From Meghimatium bilineatum (lineage: Eukaryota; Mollusca; Gastropoda; Stylommatophora; Philomycidae): a stretch of 64,000 nucleotides of DNA. Numbering within the stretch: the stretch's first letter is position 1; each line of letters starts with the position of its first letter. The position numbers and the translations under genes were made by a program. The notes under the pieces are model-generated. The model had not been told where the DNA came from. It worked only from the letters and a program-made list of their open reading frames with translations, and ran no database searches. Below, one piece after another: positions 42,801-44,149 of the stretch. The stretch spans positions 13,682,990 through 13,746,989 of the forward strand of contig CM067302.1 in assembly GCA_034231615.1 (NCBI GenBank), in the 5' to 3' direction.

Positions 42801-43889
42801 TTGGTTCATGTTTGGTTAACAGGACTTTATATTGAAGCATTGACTCTTTGCATTTCTCATAACATCTGCCCACTTCAGAACATCTAAATATGCCGCCCCT
42901 CCAATGCTTCCTCCGAAGCACGAGCAGCTGTATTTCTGTTTCCAGGGTGCACCACGAGGAGATACTTTCGGGATCTTGGCTATCTGCTTATTGGGTCCGC
43001 CGAGATCAATTAGGTACTCCTTGCATCCCACACAGTAGATGAACCCAAACCATATACCAATAAGAGCATATGAAAAAAGAATATCCGGACATAAAACCAA
43101 AGGTAGACAAAGAAAATGGTGGATAGAAAACAAGAAGATAACCTTGAACAAATATGGACTCAACGCAACTACGCCAACACATCTGGCCTTGGAACAGCAA
43201 CTAAGGCAACACATCTGGCCTTGGAACAGCAACTAAGGCTCCAACCCCCAACATTTAATGACAAATTTGAATACTATCAACAATCATTCACCTGGAAAAA
43301 GACAATAGGCAATAGGATCTGTAAACATCCTAGGCAGCCCAAGGACTTGATTCATTGATTGATTGATTGATTGATTGATCTCTGTCAGATTTGCTGTTGA
43401 GTACATGCTCTAATTCTTAACACATTTAGCAAGTTGAAAGGAACTGTAGAATTGGTTGTGGAGTGCAAACATATAAATTGTTTATAAGTTTAACAAAAAA
43501 AGTACAGGGGAATTCCGTTGTAATAACTTGGTCTCCAGACTGACAAAATATGTATGTAATAACTTGGTCTCCAGACTGACAAAATATGTATGTAATAACA
43601 GAAATTTGTTATATACAGTACAAACAATATAGAATAAATATAATTGGGGATTTTGAAAATTGTTGTTATATAGGAAAATTTGTTATAAAAGGATGTGCTA
43701 TAGAGGGACTGTATATTTTTTTTTTCTTCAACGTTCATTCTCAAATTCCTACTTGATCCCTTGTAGCAGGACAATGATCCTACCTGATTTTTTTTTAAAT
43801 TTCAGCTTTCCTGTGATGATGACATCTTGCCAGGTTGGGAAGGGAAGATAGTTGCTTGGTTGGAAATTGAAGGTGGACCGACATGCTGA
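3735..43889 (+). CDS. DIXDC1: Dixin (DIXDC1/Ccd1) homologue, 3' part, 14 exons
   Basis: Spliced gene, about 510 codons visible. Dixin is a cytoplasmic Wnt-pathway regulator that polymerises with Dishevelled and Axin through its DIX domain; vertebrate forms have a calponin-homology domain, a coiled coil and a C-terminal DIX domain. Here exons 1-7 give a charged heptad-rich coiled coil, exons 8-11 a Ser/Thr/Pro-rich linker, and exons 12-14 a DIX domain with the hallmarks VMYYIDQSDKP, LGEIRLRDFK, YFFKALDPEYGTVKEE and DDDILPGWEGKIVAW before a stop. The ALDPEYGTVKEE and PGWEGKIVAW signatures fit Dixin better than Dishevelled or Axin. All junctions are GT-AG; introns are phase 0 except exon 11/12 (phase 1) and 12/13 (phase 2), and phases agree throughout. 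The N-terminal exons are not in the window. The span includes introns; exons are listed separately. Confidence 0.9.
4135..4152. repeat. Poly(G) run, 18 bases
   Basis: Uninterrupted G tract in the intron after exon 1. Its length is uncertain in any assembly. Confidence 0.9.
4170..4345 (-). mobile_element. SINE-like repeat S1b, reverse copy
   Basis: Reverse-oriented copy of the S1b subfamily (S1 with an extra roughly 45-bp block near TCTCTTGTTGCAGG). It shares TTCATTCTCAAACTCC and the following block with copies at 57675 and 61375. A forward S1 fragment follows at 4380-4520. Confidence 0.7.
4380..4520 (+). mobile_element. SINE-like repeat S1, forward fragment
   Basis: Matches the middle and 3' part of the full-length S1 copy at 28658 (GGAGTTGGCTGTCTCATCCC, CATGCTGAAGTC, GTAAACCATGATATAATGCA). 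The (GAA)n end is missing. Confidence 0.7.
4525..4885 (-). mobile_element. LINE-A remnant (C-terminal region)
   Basis: On the minus strand, broken frames read ENKCLPKLMNIK, then KRRWKYLGHVLRLDVNRINQ, then MENQNLCPMCRLRHE. The plus-strand copy at 29690 has the matching ENKCLRKLMNIKW and the copies at 46690 and 48215 match the later parts. A 3' fragment of a non-LTR retrotransposon with stops and frameshifts. Confidence 0.75.
5110..5830. repeat. Degenerate TGCCTCACTTGYCTTTCTG repeat
   Basis: CT-rich low-complexity repeat with irregular units of roughly 16-20 bp, in two blocks (to 5470 and from 5610). The open frames across it are repeat artefacts. Confidence 0.85.
5868..5948 (+). CDS. DIXDC1: Dixin exon 2
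   Basis: 81 nt, 27 codons, phase 0 at both ends. Acceptor gatctttcag, donor ata|gtaagt. It encodes an acidic polar stretch (LLTGDSSADDKNHPGSELEG) that ends NPKETI. No domain is recognisable; it is probably a loop between coiled-coil segments. A GTGA-rich minisatellite begins only about 30 bases after the donor. Confidence 0.82.
5975..6205. repeat. GTGAGTGGGTAG-type minisatellite
   Basis: Irregular GTGA/GTGG/GTAG units without pyrimidine runs, starting about 30 bases downstream of Dixin exon 2. Confidence 0.9.
6360..6470 (+). repeat. Interspersed repeat fragment (S6)
   Basis: Shares TTGCAAGAAAATCATGGCAA and AGTCCCCTC with 23955-24055. The CTCGTTCACTCCACCTTACA block is locally duplicated. Family unknown. 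Confidence 0.45.
6488..6712 (+). mobile_element. SINE family S2, copy 1
   Basis: About 225 bp. It contains a tRNA-like Pol III B box (GGTTCAATTCC) preceded by GGCGATTTGGTGCCGTAGAA, and ends with AATTGTCCTCTGGCTTCC. About 90 percent identical to the copy at 6871. The short open frame across it is not a gene. Confidence 0.75.
6871..7056 (+). mobile_element. SINE family S2, copy 2
   Basis: Same head and B box as copy 1, but it stops at CTCAAGAAT, where a 22-bp array begins. An inverted S2 copy lies on the other side of that array. Confidence 0.75.
7057..7264. repeat. 22-bp array between inverted S2 SINEs, about 9 copies
   Basis: Units of GTTTGCTGTATAAAATGCTC plus AG with substitutions. It exactly fills the gap between the 3' ends of two S2 copies in opposite orientation. 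Confidence 0.9.
7265..7415 (-). mobile_element. SINE family S2, inverted copy
   Basis: The reverse complement carries GGCGATTTGGTGCCGTC and GGGTTCAATTCTCGTT. More diverged than copies 1 and 2. Confidence 0.75.
7425..8435. mobile_element. Element with long imperfect terminal inverted repeats
   Basis: The ends (7425-7515 and 8345-8435) are inverted copies of each other, sharing CCTATGCCAGCATGCAAGGA and flanking CAAATGAAA. The interior holds unrecognised sequence and a LINE-D fragment at 8027-8245. It looks like a foldback-type DNA element. No transposase was recognised; interior open frames are short. Confidence 0.5.
8027..8245 (+). mobile_element. LINE-D remnant, ORF2 C-terminus
   Basis: Reads SLVYKAYTKRGEAERRAKGR, PRIRWIDNIKETLHEHQ, LSEAARKARTR. 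The GRPR.RWIDNI pattern is typical of the C-terminal end of RTE-like non-LTR retrotransposon proteins. Second copy at 32870. Confidence 0.8.
8515..8619 (+). CDS. DIXDC1: Dixin exon 3 (coiled coil)
   Basis: 105 nt, 35 codons, phase 0 at both ends. Acceptor ctgccggtag, donor agg|gtttgt (weaker than the other donors). It encodes VILKGRLLHSEEVAVSLRAD followed by LTKVKKDCLELQGTR, with hydrophobic residues spaced as heptads, typical of the Dixin central coiled coil. Confidence 0.87.
8750..9180 (+). mobile_element. Degenerate LINE 3' region
   Basis: Broken frames read RCLRRITNTHWSELKSNDKI, later NRHVLRI and HILQNCPTYKE, resembling the C-terminal tail and cysteine motif of non-LTR elements. GGGGCAATAACTAT is locally duplicated near 9075. 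Confidence 0.45.
9183..10620 (+). mobile_element. Non-LTR retrotransposon RT remnant, interrupted
   Basis: The frame reads WYTNDTVLAETEQELQRLIE (a decayed YADD reverse-transcriptase motif), then GLAIN at 9310. It resumes after a 904-bp insertion with IISKNEEKPM, then VEHYQYLGHIITND and IYGSETWMT. The order palm, YLG, YGSETW is right for RTE-like RTs. Multiple stops and frameshifts. Confidence 0.7.
9313..10216 (-). mobile_element. piggyBac-like non-autonomous element, TTAA target site
   Basis: 904 bp flanked by TTAA at 9309-9312 and 10217-10220. Termini are CCTTTAACAAGCT and its inverted partner AGCTTGCTAAAGG. Removing it rejoins a LINE reading GLAIN|IQ. A minus-strand stretch near 9850-10030 reads DTESFGSMDMDNLKDGKVEN, acidic like piggyBac transposase N-termini, but no catalytic domain is present. 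The CCYTTT ends plus TTAA duplication are the piggyBac signature. Confidence 0.75.
10705..11125 (-). mobile_element. LINE-C remnant, ORF2 C-terminus
   Basis: The minus strand reads QIKWFGHVMRMHHDKLPV, then GRPQKRWIENVRDILNKHGH and STAEATHQDLERKLKL. Same family as 43020 (+) and 44625 (-). It ends just before Dixin exon 4. Confidence 0.75.
11179..11283 (+). CDS. DIXDC1: Dixin exon 4 (coiled coil)
   Basis: 105 nt, 35 codons, phase 0. Acceptor catctccag, donor ata|gtgagt. It encodes AGLQQRLKEQEGTLSDLK followed by SEVMKLEFEKEKLASEI, a strongly predicted coiled coil. The first 18 residues resemble the whole of exons 5 and 6 (pattern ending SDLK/SDIK/SDLR), suggesting exon duplication. A degenerate ACTGACTGACA array starts right after the donor. 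Confidence 0.92.
11290..11505. repeat. Degenerate ACTGACTGACARCACA repeat
   Basis: Irregular units of ACTGACTGACA and AACAAAACTTGCTGACGGCA, beginning at the donor of Dixin exon 4. Similar units recur around 11760-11890. Confidence 0.85.
11512..11750 (-). mobile_element. SINE-like repeat S1, near full-length reverse copy
   Basis: Reverse orientation: GTGTTCGTTCTCAAAGTTTT, then the GAATGGAATGCATTGTATC block, through CTTCTTAGTCATCTC to CACTATTCTTTGCT. It lies between Dixin exons 4 and 5. Confidence 0.8.
11943..11996 (+). CDS. DIXDC1: Dixin exon 5 (18-residue coiled-coil module)
   Basis: 54 nt, 18 codons, phase 0 at both ends: DSLKRQLGSNEQVLSDIK. Acceptor attacctacag, donor aag|gtgggt. Same length and phase as exon 6 and similar to it and to the first half of exon 4. 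The 28-bp array starts about 50 bases downstream. Confidence 0.9.
12045..13217. repeat. 28-bp array, about 41 copies
   Basis: Units of CAAAACAAGACATACTATTA plus TCAACACT, with ACA/CCC variants and shorter units. The repeat has no stop in two frames, giving spurious open frames of over 440 codons. It starts 50 bases after exon 5. Confidence 0.97.
13395..13576 (+). mobile_element. LINE-F 3' end
   Basis: Reads ERLIAEGRIDGNRAS and ends ITFWKEYIT then stop, matching the MFWKEYIT end of the copy at 28550-29356. A TTGATTGATAGCTTGATAA tail follows; an S1 SINE is inserted there. Confidence 0.7.
13596..13884 (+). mobile_element. SINE-like repeat S1, full-length with TSD
   Basis: 289 bp from CGCCCATGTGTTGCCTGGGC to a (GAA)n tail. 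Flanked by GCTTGATAA at 13587-13595 and 13885-13893. S1 has no obvious tRNA A/B boxes at its head. Confidence 0.88.
13985..14045. repeat. Telomere-like TTAGGG/TAGGGTTA tract
   Basis: Irregular TTAGGGTTAAGGCTAGGGTT-type sequence with five imperfect TTAGGG motifs. A similar scrap lies at 18473-18500. Confidence 0.6.
14110..14505 (-). mobile_element. LINE-E 3' end, copy 1
   Basis: Minus-strand relative of the better preserved copy at 14512: the same GGTGCACTCTGCTAGACTGT and CATGTCTTTTAATATGTCC blocks. A (GATGAT)n tail sits at its 3' end. Confidence 0.7.
14512..14845 (-). mobile_element. LINE-E 3' end, copy 2
   Basis: The minus strand reads TLLEGKVKGRRAIGRQRYKR, then GYSLAECTTKARDRGCWRSV and ANLRCGDST, then a (GAT)n tail. 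This is a typical C-terminus of a non-LTR ORF2. It is in direct tandem with copy 1. Confidence 0.78.
14846..15972. repeat. 50-bp array with higher-order structure, LINE-derived
   Basis: About 22 units of GACTAATGAGTCCAGTCCAG plus ACAATGAAAGATCTGTTGTT and GTGTACCCTT; a 46-bp form lacks ACAA. Variant order repeats as a six-unit, 490-bp block (15055-15350 and 15545-15840). The first unit, TAGATGGCTAATGAGCCC, is antisense to GLISHL, the C-terminal zinc-finger motif of LINE-H at 24235. Confidence 0.95.
16068..16318 (+). mobile_element. SINE-like repeat S1, diverged forward copy
   Basis: Matches S1 from GGGAGCAAAGAATAG through GTGTCAGGCCGAAAATGCAG and GCTAATTTGCTG to AATGAAGAAG. Many substitutions and small indels. 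Confidence 0.7.
16412..17053 (-). mobile_element. LINE-B, 5'-truncated, RNase H end, with TSD
   Basis: A 642-bp insertion flanked by the 13-bp duplication GGGCCAGTGCCAT (16399-16411 and 17054-17066). The minus-strand frame is open for about 200 residues: a ribonuclease H domain (FLTDARSVLQAL, then TMQWIPPHCGIPGNEKADQL with the conserved D, H and N-x-x-A-D) and a cysteine motif CTCGQAAQSAKHILQEC. It ends in a (GAA)n tail like that of SINE S1. The intact frame and clean TSD indicate a fairly recent insertion. It ends 97 bases before Dixin exon 6. Confidence 0.88.
17151..17204 (+). CDS. DIXDC1: Dixin exon 6 (18-residue coiled-coil module)
   Basis: 54 nt, 18 codons, phase 0: ISCVKQVEDKDRVVSDLR. 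Acceptor ggattttcag, donor agg|gtaagt. Aligned without gaps to exon 5 it shares S2, Q6, V13, S15 and D16 plus conservative changes at most other positions. A TSD-flanked LINE insertion ends only 85 bases before the acceptor. Confidence 0.9.
17575..17790 (-). mobile_element. LINE-G remnant
   Basis: The minus strand reads RRQIIARIRSRQSRFLEHVM then REKLEHLVPLE across a stop. The plus copies at 33390 and 58785 have the same FLGHVLR...LEHL core. Sequence from 17210 to 17575 holds nothing I recognise. Confidence 0.55.
17815..18030 (-). mobile_element. tRNA-derived SINE S5
   Basis: On the minus strand it starts GTGGAGCGCGTGGCCGTACG (A-box-like), followed by the B box CGGGTTCAATCC and TCTTTCGGAGGTGCAATAAA, and ends near AGGAAAACACGCAGTAATGA. 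Related copies at 35045 (interrupted) and 53395 (partial). Not a functional tRNA gene. Confidence 0.75.
18150..18370 (-). mobile_element. Rearranged LINE fragment
   Basis: The minus strand joins an RT-like motif (MSPTLFNMYCNTLSK) directly to a C-terminal motif (GGGSSRRGTQRKPWIDSLNE WT). In an intact element these are hundreds of residues apart, so this is an internally deleted copy. Confidence 0.55.
18385..18620. mobile_element. Foldback (long inverted repeat) element
   Basis: The left arm near 18390-18460 (GAATTATTTCCCTTGCCTGT and TTGTAAATTTCATGTTCAT) is the reverse complement of the right arm near 18540-18615 (ATGAACACAAAATTTACAAA and CAAGGGAAATAATT). The loop carries TTAGGGTT and AACCCTAA-like motifs. 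Probably a MITE; superfamily unknown. Confidence 0.65.
18732..18872 (+). CDS. DIXDC1: Dixin exon 7 (end of coiled coil)
   Basis: 141 nt, 47 codons, phase 0. Acceptor gtgtctttcag, donor gag|gtcagt. It starts RELLIRDHIINQLQDQVNQI, the last clear coiled-coil stretch, then becomes polar (KKGTTEPKLATDGVFTLAKD). A foldback element lies in the preceding intron and a mariner in the following one. Confidence 0.92.
19043..20341 (+). mobile_element. mariner transposon, full-length but dead
   Basis: 1299 bp between TA dinucleotides (19041-19042 and 20342-20343). Inverted termini are CGAGGGATAGTCAAAAATTA and the complement of ACTTTTTGACCATCCCTTG. The broken plus-strand transposase reads MAVKEVWLKQHVIEFLSA, an HTH stretch CTVQRWVHRCDEAEVGQCS, the first catalytic region VTGDETSVHFLKPES, and the third, HPPYSPNLAPSDFDLF (canonical SPDLAPSD). 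At least several stops and frameshifts kill it. It sits in the Dixin intron between exons 7 and 8. Confidence 0.9.
20397..20498 (+). CDS. DIXDC1: Dixin exon 8 (linker), NAGNAG acceptor
   Basis: 102 nt, 34 codons, phase 0. It reads QMSEDASCDDQRLFLLTQCL then SRLSGQDRPTAGLK. The acceptor is ctttgccctagcag, so splicing can occur after TAG (20396, keeps Q) or after CAG (20399, drops Q); both keep the frame. Donor aaa|gtaagc. Confidence 0.9.
20640..20765 (+). mobile_element. LINE-E 3' end, forward fragment
   Basis: Reads YSLAECTTKISDKMLEVSES, matching the AECTTKARDRG region of LINE-E at 14512, followed by a TGATGATGA-type tail. Confidence 0.6.
20860..21085 (+). mobile_element. SINE-like repeat S1, forward partial copy
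   Basis: GTCATGCATGTTGTAAGAGG through TGCAGATATCACAGC and GTCTGCGGGAGTTTGAGAAT to ACACAGAAG. The head is missing. Confidence 0.75.
21120..21415 (+). mobile_element. LINE-I 3' end
   Basis: With one frameshift it reads KKAWTDNIKEWTGQDIKTLI then RIAEDRIRWRTLCA and stop, a non-LTR ORF2 C-terminus, followed by a TTGATTGATTGATG tail. Confidence 0.7.
21435..22530. repeat. Degenerate TATGTAGCCATGTTGT repeat
   Basis: Roughly 16-17-bp degenerate units; a tighter 32-33-bp subarray (CACCATACTATCATGTAGCC plus ATGTTGTGG) lies at 21605-21750, and a longer block (GAATCCATGTTGTCTAGCTA) recurs at about 21770, 21870 and 21985. It fills the intron up to exon 9. Confidence 0.9.
22581..22766 (+). CDS. DIXDC1: Dixin exon 9 (linker)
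   Basis: 186 nt, 62 codons, phase 0. Acceptor tatttatctcag, donor agg|gtgagt. It has a helical segment (NPIIDKLEETVIKLLDKI) then a Ser-rich tail (GSSVGSVSSSRVLSSNR). Just upstream the intron is a degenerate TATGTAGCCATGTTG repeat. Confidence 0.92.
22828..23293 (+). mobile_element. SINE-like repeat S1, forward copy with internal insert
   Basis: The S1 head (GTTGCCAGGGCCTGAAAGGG) and 3' part (GTCATAAGAGGTGACTAAGA to GAGAATGAGCGCGGAAGAAG) are separated by about 175 bp of other sequence (22896-23070), flanked by related CATAAGAGG copies. Confidence 0.7.
23295..24230. other. Intron sequence without recognised gene
   Basis: No exon or protein match recognised. It contains an S6-like fragment at 23955-24055 and a CTGTGGAAAACCTCATCA / CTGTGGGAAACCTCATCA short duplication near 24075-24115. 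Confidence 0.5.
24235..24710 (-). mobile_element. LINE-H 3' region with C-terminal zinc finger
   Basis: An open minus-strand frame reads IRWQDKILDTTVLDRVGIPS, then IRWAGHLVRMPDHCLPKILL, YGELEKGTRSQGGQKKRYKD and TWEELAQNRSTWRSKI. A second frame downstream gives CPNCPRTFTARIGLISHLR, a C2H2-type finger. This ending is common among animal non-LTR retrotransposon proteins. The RT domain is missing (5' truncation). Confidence 0.85.
25230..26965. repeat. 64-bp array with higher-order structure, about 27 copies
   Basis: Units of GCTACTAGCCTCAGACATAC plus GCTATTTCTTCCAGTGGTAG and TTTCTGTAACAACATGCTAA. A rare GGGG insertion variant recurs at 25471 and 26113, 642 bp (ten units) apart, and neighbouring variants match, showing a ten-unit block duplication. 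The last seven units carry their own ATAAGC/ACAAGC variants. Confidence 0.97.
27129..27287 (+). CDS. DIXDC1: Dixin exon 10 (basic Ser/Pro linker)
   Basis: 159 nt, 53 codons, phase 0. Acceptor tttaattgatttaag, donor ttg|gtaggt. The product is basic and Ser/Pro-rich (ERNVIPGKRTANLAQSWRTP, then a stretch with PKVTPRVRALSSSVS), consistent with the disordered linker before the DIX domain. Confidence 0.9.
27490..27685. repeat. 19-bp array, about 10 copies
   Basis: Units of GATAGTCAATGTGGATGGA with occasional GATGATAGT variants, shortly after Dixin exon 10. Confidence 0.95.
27860..28110. repeat. Degenerate AACTAAACAAATTCCAGTGG repeat
   Basis: About ten diverged units of 22-27 bp, purine-rich. Confidence 0.85.
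28200..28485 (+). mobile_element. Penelope-like element, 3' fragment
   Basis: Reads CYTLENCFILQYGTLMPFGL then NINHSLF, clearly related to the YALENRFICEFGTLKPFGFN end of the larger Penelope copy at 50480. Only the C-terminal end of the GIY-YIG region is left. Confidence 0.7.
28550..29356 (+). mobile_element. LINE-F remnant interrupted by SINE S1
   Basis: Reads LERLAIAITKLKEM before an S1 insertion. After it, with frameshifts, come AYRTILRISWTEKIRNSEVL, then KLKCFRLIKRHNDMERRILE, NGRPRKRWTDEIKECMK and MFWKEYIT with a stop. This is the thumb to C-terminus of an RTE-like ORF2. The tail is a GATGATGATGG sequence. Confidence 0.82.
28658..28931 (+). mobile_element. SINE-like repeat S1, full-length with TSD
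   Basis: 274 bp from CGCCCGTGTGTTGCTGAGG to (GAA)n, flanked by AGATCATATTTT at 28646-28657 and 28932-28943. It interrupts LINE-F. With 13596 it defines both S1 ends. Confidence 0.9.
29690..30170 (+). mobile_element. LINE-A remnant
   Basis: Reads LFNSCIFPVLTYGSESWTST, then NRFENKCLRKLMNIKWMDFL and TNSDLRNKTR, then broken frames with MEIPGS and TTTHGESKPLPYGATC. The YGSESW motif and following helix are the RT thumb of RTE-like LINEs. The preceding 29380-29690 is probably more LINE debris. Confidence 0.78.
30200..30870 (-). mobile_element. LINE-B-like rearranged fragment (RT and RNase H pieces)
   Basis: The minus strand has an RNase H start (ADGSATTAVKNGGVWVYIKH) at about 30810, followed, not preceded, by an RT motif (GLSQGSSLSPVMYNVYA) at about 30240. 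RT should come first, so the copy is scrambled. A 57-bp array lies inside it. Confidence 0.6.
30256..30545. repeat. 57-bp array, 5 copies, inside LINE coding sequence
   Basis: Identical units of TACAGTGTAGTTGGTTCAGA plus TGACCAAATGTCACAAGGCG and GTACCACCTTCCATTCA. On the minus strand each unit encodes YEWKVVPPCDIWSSEPTTL in the LINE frame that continues into the GLSQGSSLSP motif. 57 is a multiple of three, so the frame is kept. Confidence 0.95.
30893..31345 (-). mobile_element. LINE-B RNase H C-terminal fragment
   Basis: Reads ILQALDSDKLPDLKKAM, then RRVVLQWIPSQCGIPGNEEA, DRLAKDGATQEQIDQEITYQ and a NGQAAQTTEHILQY motif, collinear with LINE-B at 16412. It has a stop after KKAM and a frameshift near the cysteine motif. 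Its 5' side is cut by the 21-bp array. Confidence 0.8.
31350..32407. repeat. 21-bp array, about 50 copies
   Basis: Units of GGGGTACATTTCTTCCTTGT plus A, with a C>G variant (TTCCGTG) scattered in runs. The period is a multiple of three, so it is open in several frames (YPYKEEM on the minus strand); these frames are not genes. It begins where the LINE-B RNase H homology stops. Confidence 0.97.
32457..32473. repeat. Poly(C) run, 17 bases
   Basis: Uninterrupted C tract about 90 bases before exon 11. Confidence 0.9.
32564..32690 (+). CDS. DIXDC1: Dixin exon 11 (linker before DIX)
   Basis: 127 nt, 42 codons plus one base (phase 1 end). Acceptor tgtgtgtttgtag, donor aacag|gtaagt. It encodes SSNQTPARVQQTSPRGSAGV then a basic segment with SISKLARSQIPRPT. 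The split codon completes as Gly in exon 12. Confidence 0.92.
32870..33130 (+). mobile_element. LINE-D remnant, ORF2 C-terminus
   Basis: Reads SLVYKAYTKRGEAERRARGR, VHWIDNIKETLHEHQ and LSEAARKARTR, about 95 percent identical to 8027-8245, then STGDNCTSIQ. It ends in a CACACACACCACC stretch. Confidence 0.8.
33390..33625 (+). mobile_element. LINE-G remnant
   Basis: Reads GRQSRFLGHVLRKTQLEHLI then TTGTIKERIDRGRQRQKLL, with stops, and a 3' RHSAWHLI. Collinear with 58785-59290. Confidence 0.7.
33630..34540. other. AT-rich intron sequence with degenerate TTTGGTTTAGTTTAAGTA motif
   Basis: From about 33760 to 34230 a diffuse motif (ATAATTTGGTTTAATTTAAGTATATTT) recurs every 40-60 bases. No gene seen. 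AATTTGAAAACAAAAATAATTC occurs at about 34318 and again at 34671, a local duplication around an S1 fragment. Confidence 0.5.
34545..34665 (-). mobile_element. SINE-like repeat S1, reverse 3' fragment
   Basis: TTCTTCTTCTGCGTTCGTTC through GCGATATCTGCGCCTTTC. Bounded by the duplicated AAGAGCTCTTTACTATCA sequence seen at 34345 and 34696. Confidence 0.75.
35045..35540 (+). mobile_element. SINE S5 interrupted by SINE S4
   Basis: S5 head (GGTCCCGGGTTCAATCCACG, TCTTTCGGAGGTACAATTAA) at 35067-35126 and S5 body (ATATCCACAGCTCATATAAA to AGGAAAACATGCAGCAATGA) at 35441-35540, in the order seen at 17815-18030. S4 fills the gap. Confidence 0.7.
35127..35440 (+). mobile_element. tRNA-derived SINE S4, full-length
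   Basis: tRNA-related head with A box CCTAGTGGATAGTGAGC and B box GGGTTCGAAACC, a central conserved-looking body (CGACTCAGCTGTAAATGAGT, GAAGGGAACTGGCCACCCC) and a (CCTTTA)n tail. A 3' fragment in reverse lies at 52735. Confidence 0.82.
35540..35990. repeat. 28-bp array, about 16 diverged copies
   Basis: Units of TATAATATTGCATCATCACT plus GGCTAACT with many substitutions, ending about 110 bases before exon 12. Confidence 0.92.
36102..36210 (+). CDS. DIXDC1: Dixin exon 12 (first half of DIX domain)
   Basis: 109 nt. Acceptor caaacttacag; phase 1 start, phase 2 end. It encodes AYKKTQSSIIISDAQTNVMY then YIDQSDKPLTCVINKP, the first beta strands of a DIX domain. The donor cc|gtaagt lies inside the first unit of a nine-copy 60-bp array, so seven GTAAGT donors follow each other. 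Only the first gives an open frame: reading past it meets TAA (ccg taa) at once. The array therefore duplicated the last 33 bases of the exon, the donor and 27 intron bases. Confidence 0.93.
36178..36720. repeat. 60-bp array of the exon 12/intron junction, 9 copies
   Basis: Each unit holds the last 33 bases of Dixin exon 12, the donor GTAAGT and 27 intron bases ending TTTCTTCACTCAGA. Seven units keep GTAAGT; units 3 and 9 (36301, 36661) have ATTAGT and AGG instead of AAG. The unit end also makes a plausible acceptor (TTTCTTCACTCAG). Unit 1 is the real exon end. TCAGA is shared at the breakpoints. Confidence 0.97.
36955..37672. repeat. 25-bp array, about 29 copies
   Basis: Units of TTTGATAATCAAAGGGAGAA plus CARTA, with A/G alternation at one site. 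In the Dixin intron between exons 12 and 13. Confidence 0.97.
37712..39008. repeat. 72-bp array, 18 nearly identical copies
   Basis: Units of CTTACATAATCTATAGACTG plus TGTCACATCCATTGCTGAGC, TGCTTTTGTACGATATTATC and TTTCAACCACTT. Only one substitution (a CCATAG at 38080) is evident. Because 72 is a multiple of three it leaves a 463-codon open frame on the minus strand with a 24-residue period, which I do not consider a gene. Confidence 0.97.
39035..41715. repeat. 32-bp array, about 84 copies
   Basis: Units of GTGACATTGCTGTCTCGAGT plus ATCTATCAAACT. Each carries the palindrome CTCGAG. Variants lack CTCG (CTGAGTAGC) in pairs at 39910, 40105-40140, 40390-40430, 41000-41035 and at the end. Confidence 0.97.
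41745..42033 (+). mobile_element. SINE-like repeat S1, forward copy
   Basis: AAAAGGAGAACAAAGAATAG through GTCAAAGAGACGACTAAGA and GTAAACCATGACACAGCATG to CGAAAGTGGAAGAAG. It separates the 32-bp array from the exon 13 junction repeats. Confidence 0.75.
42034..42335. repeat. Diverged 54-58-bp array of the intron/exon 13 junction
   Basis: About four and a half decayed units upstream of the real junction, each with a polypyrimidine stretch, CAATACTAG and then GTTTGGAGARATCAGA-like sequence and GATTT.AAATCTGTTATTT. The last unit is the functional acceptor (CAACAATGTTAG) plus the first 35 bases of exon 13. Decoy acceptors end at 42076, 42130, 42184 and 42242. Confidence 0.88.
42301..42409 (+). CDS. 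DIXDC1: Dixin exon 13 (core of DIX domain)
   Basis: 109 nt: one base completes Pro, then 36 codons. It starts LGEIRLRDFKSAIEDSNLYH and continues YFFKALDPEYGTVKEE, covering the helix and the VKEE strand used for head-to-tail DIX polymerisation. The acceptor is caacaatgttag and the donor gag|gtaggt. The acceptor and roughly the first 35 exon bases also occur as diverged tandem copies upstream (42040-42300). Confidence 0.94.
42425..42625. repeat. Degenerate CTGATACACTGACCACTGTT repeat
   Basis: Short irregular units just after exon 13. Confidence 0.8.
43020..43378 (+). mobile_element. LINE-C 3' end
   Basis: Reads MNPNHIPIRAYEKRISGHKT, KGRQRKWWIENKKITLNKYG and TPTHLALEQQL, then a (ATTG)n tail. 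GCAACTAAGGCAACACATCTGG-like sequence is tandemly duplicated. Same family as 44625 (-). Confidence 0.78.
43505..43712 (-). mobile_element. CAGTGGAATCCC MITE, diverged, with 36-bp internal duplication
   Basis: Reverse-oriented member of the MITE family at 53209 (TGTTATATACAGTACA, TAATTGGGGATTTTGAAAAT, TTATAAAAGGATGTGCTATA). The block TAATAACTTGGTCTCCAGAC plus TGACAAAATATGTATG is duplicated in tandem. Confidence 0.7.
43722..43805 (-). mobile_element. S1b fragment abutting the last Dixin acceptor
   Basis: TTCATTCTCAAATTCCTACT, TGATCCCTTGTAGCAGGA and CAATGATCCTACCTGATT match S1b copies at 4200 and 61375. The S1b consensus continues GATTTCCAACAGGATG, where this copy has GATTTTTTTTTAAATTTCAG and the exon. 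Confidence 0.6.
43806..43889 (+). CDS. DIXDC1: Dixin last coding exon (end of DIX domain, stop)
   Basis: 84 nt including TGA at 43887-43889. It encodes LSCDDDILPGWEGKIVAWLE and then IEGGPTC. The D-D-D, P-G-W-E-G-K-I-V pattern is the final DIX strand in its Dixin version. The acceptor ttttaaatttcag lies directly beside, perhaps inside, a fragment of interspersed repeat S1b. Confidence 0.94.
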   Translation, partial: LSCDDDILPGWEGKIVAWLEIEGGPTC

Positions 43890-43928
43890 TTGGTATGATT
43901 CTTTTCCACAGCTGCACATTGTTAGTGA

Positions 43929-43934
43929 AATAAA
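43929..43934 (+). promoter_or_regulatory. Candidate Dixin poly(A) signal
   Basis: AATAAA 40 bases after the Dixin stop codon. This would give an unusually short 3' UTR; later AATAAA motifs could be used instead. Transcript data would decide. Confidence 0.35.
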
Positions 43935-44149
43935 GGCAAAGTGCTTCGGCTAAATCTAGCAATTAATAGATGAAAATGAATGTTATTTAATTATATTTGT
44001 GTCCAATGTTTGCAAATTTGGTTTGTAAAAATATGCATTTGTGATAAATATCTGGCAAGTCACAATTTTTGAAACATTGCTATGACATTCATGTTTTGGT
44101 CTCAATTTTATTTTTTATGTGTAGAAAATATTAGACAATTTGACAACCT

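Noticed and set aside
3735-43889. Dishevelled or Axin instead of Dixin
   Set aside because: No PDZ, DEP or RGS coding exons are seen; the coiled coil before a C-terminal DIX domain and the ALDPEYGTVKEE/PGWEGKIVAW signatures fit Dixin.
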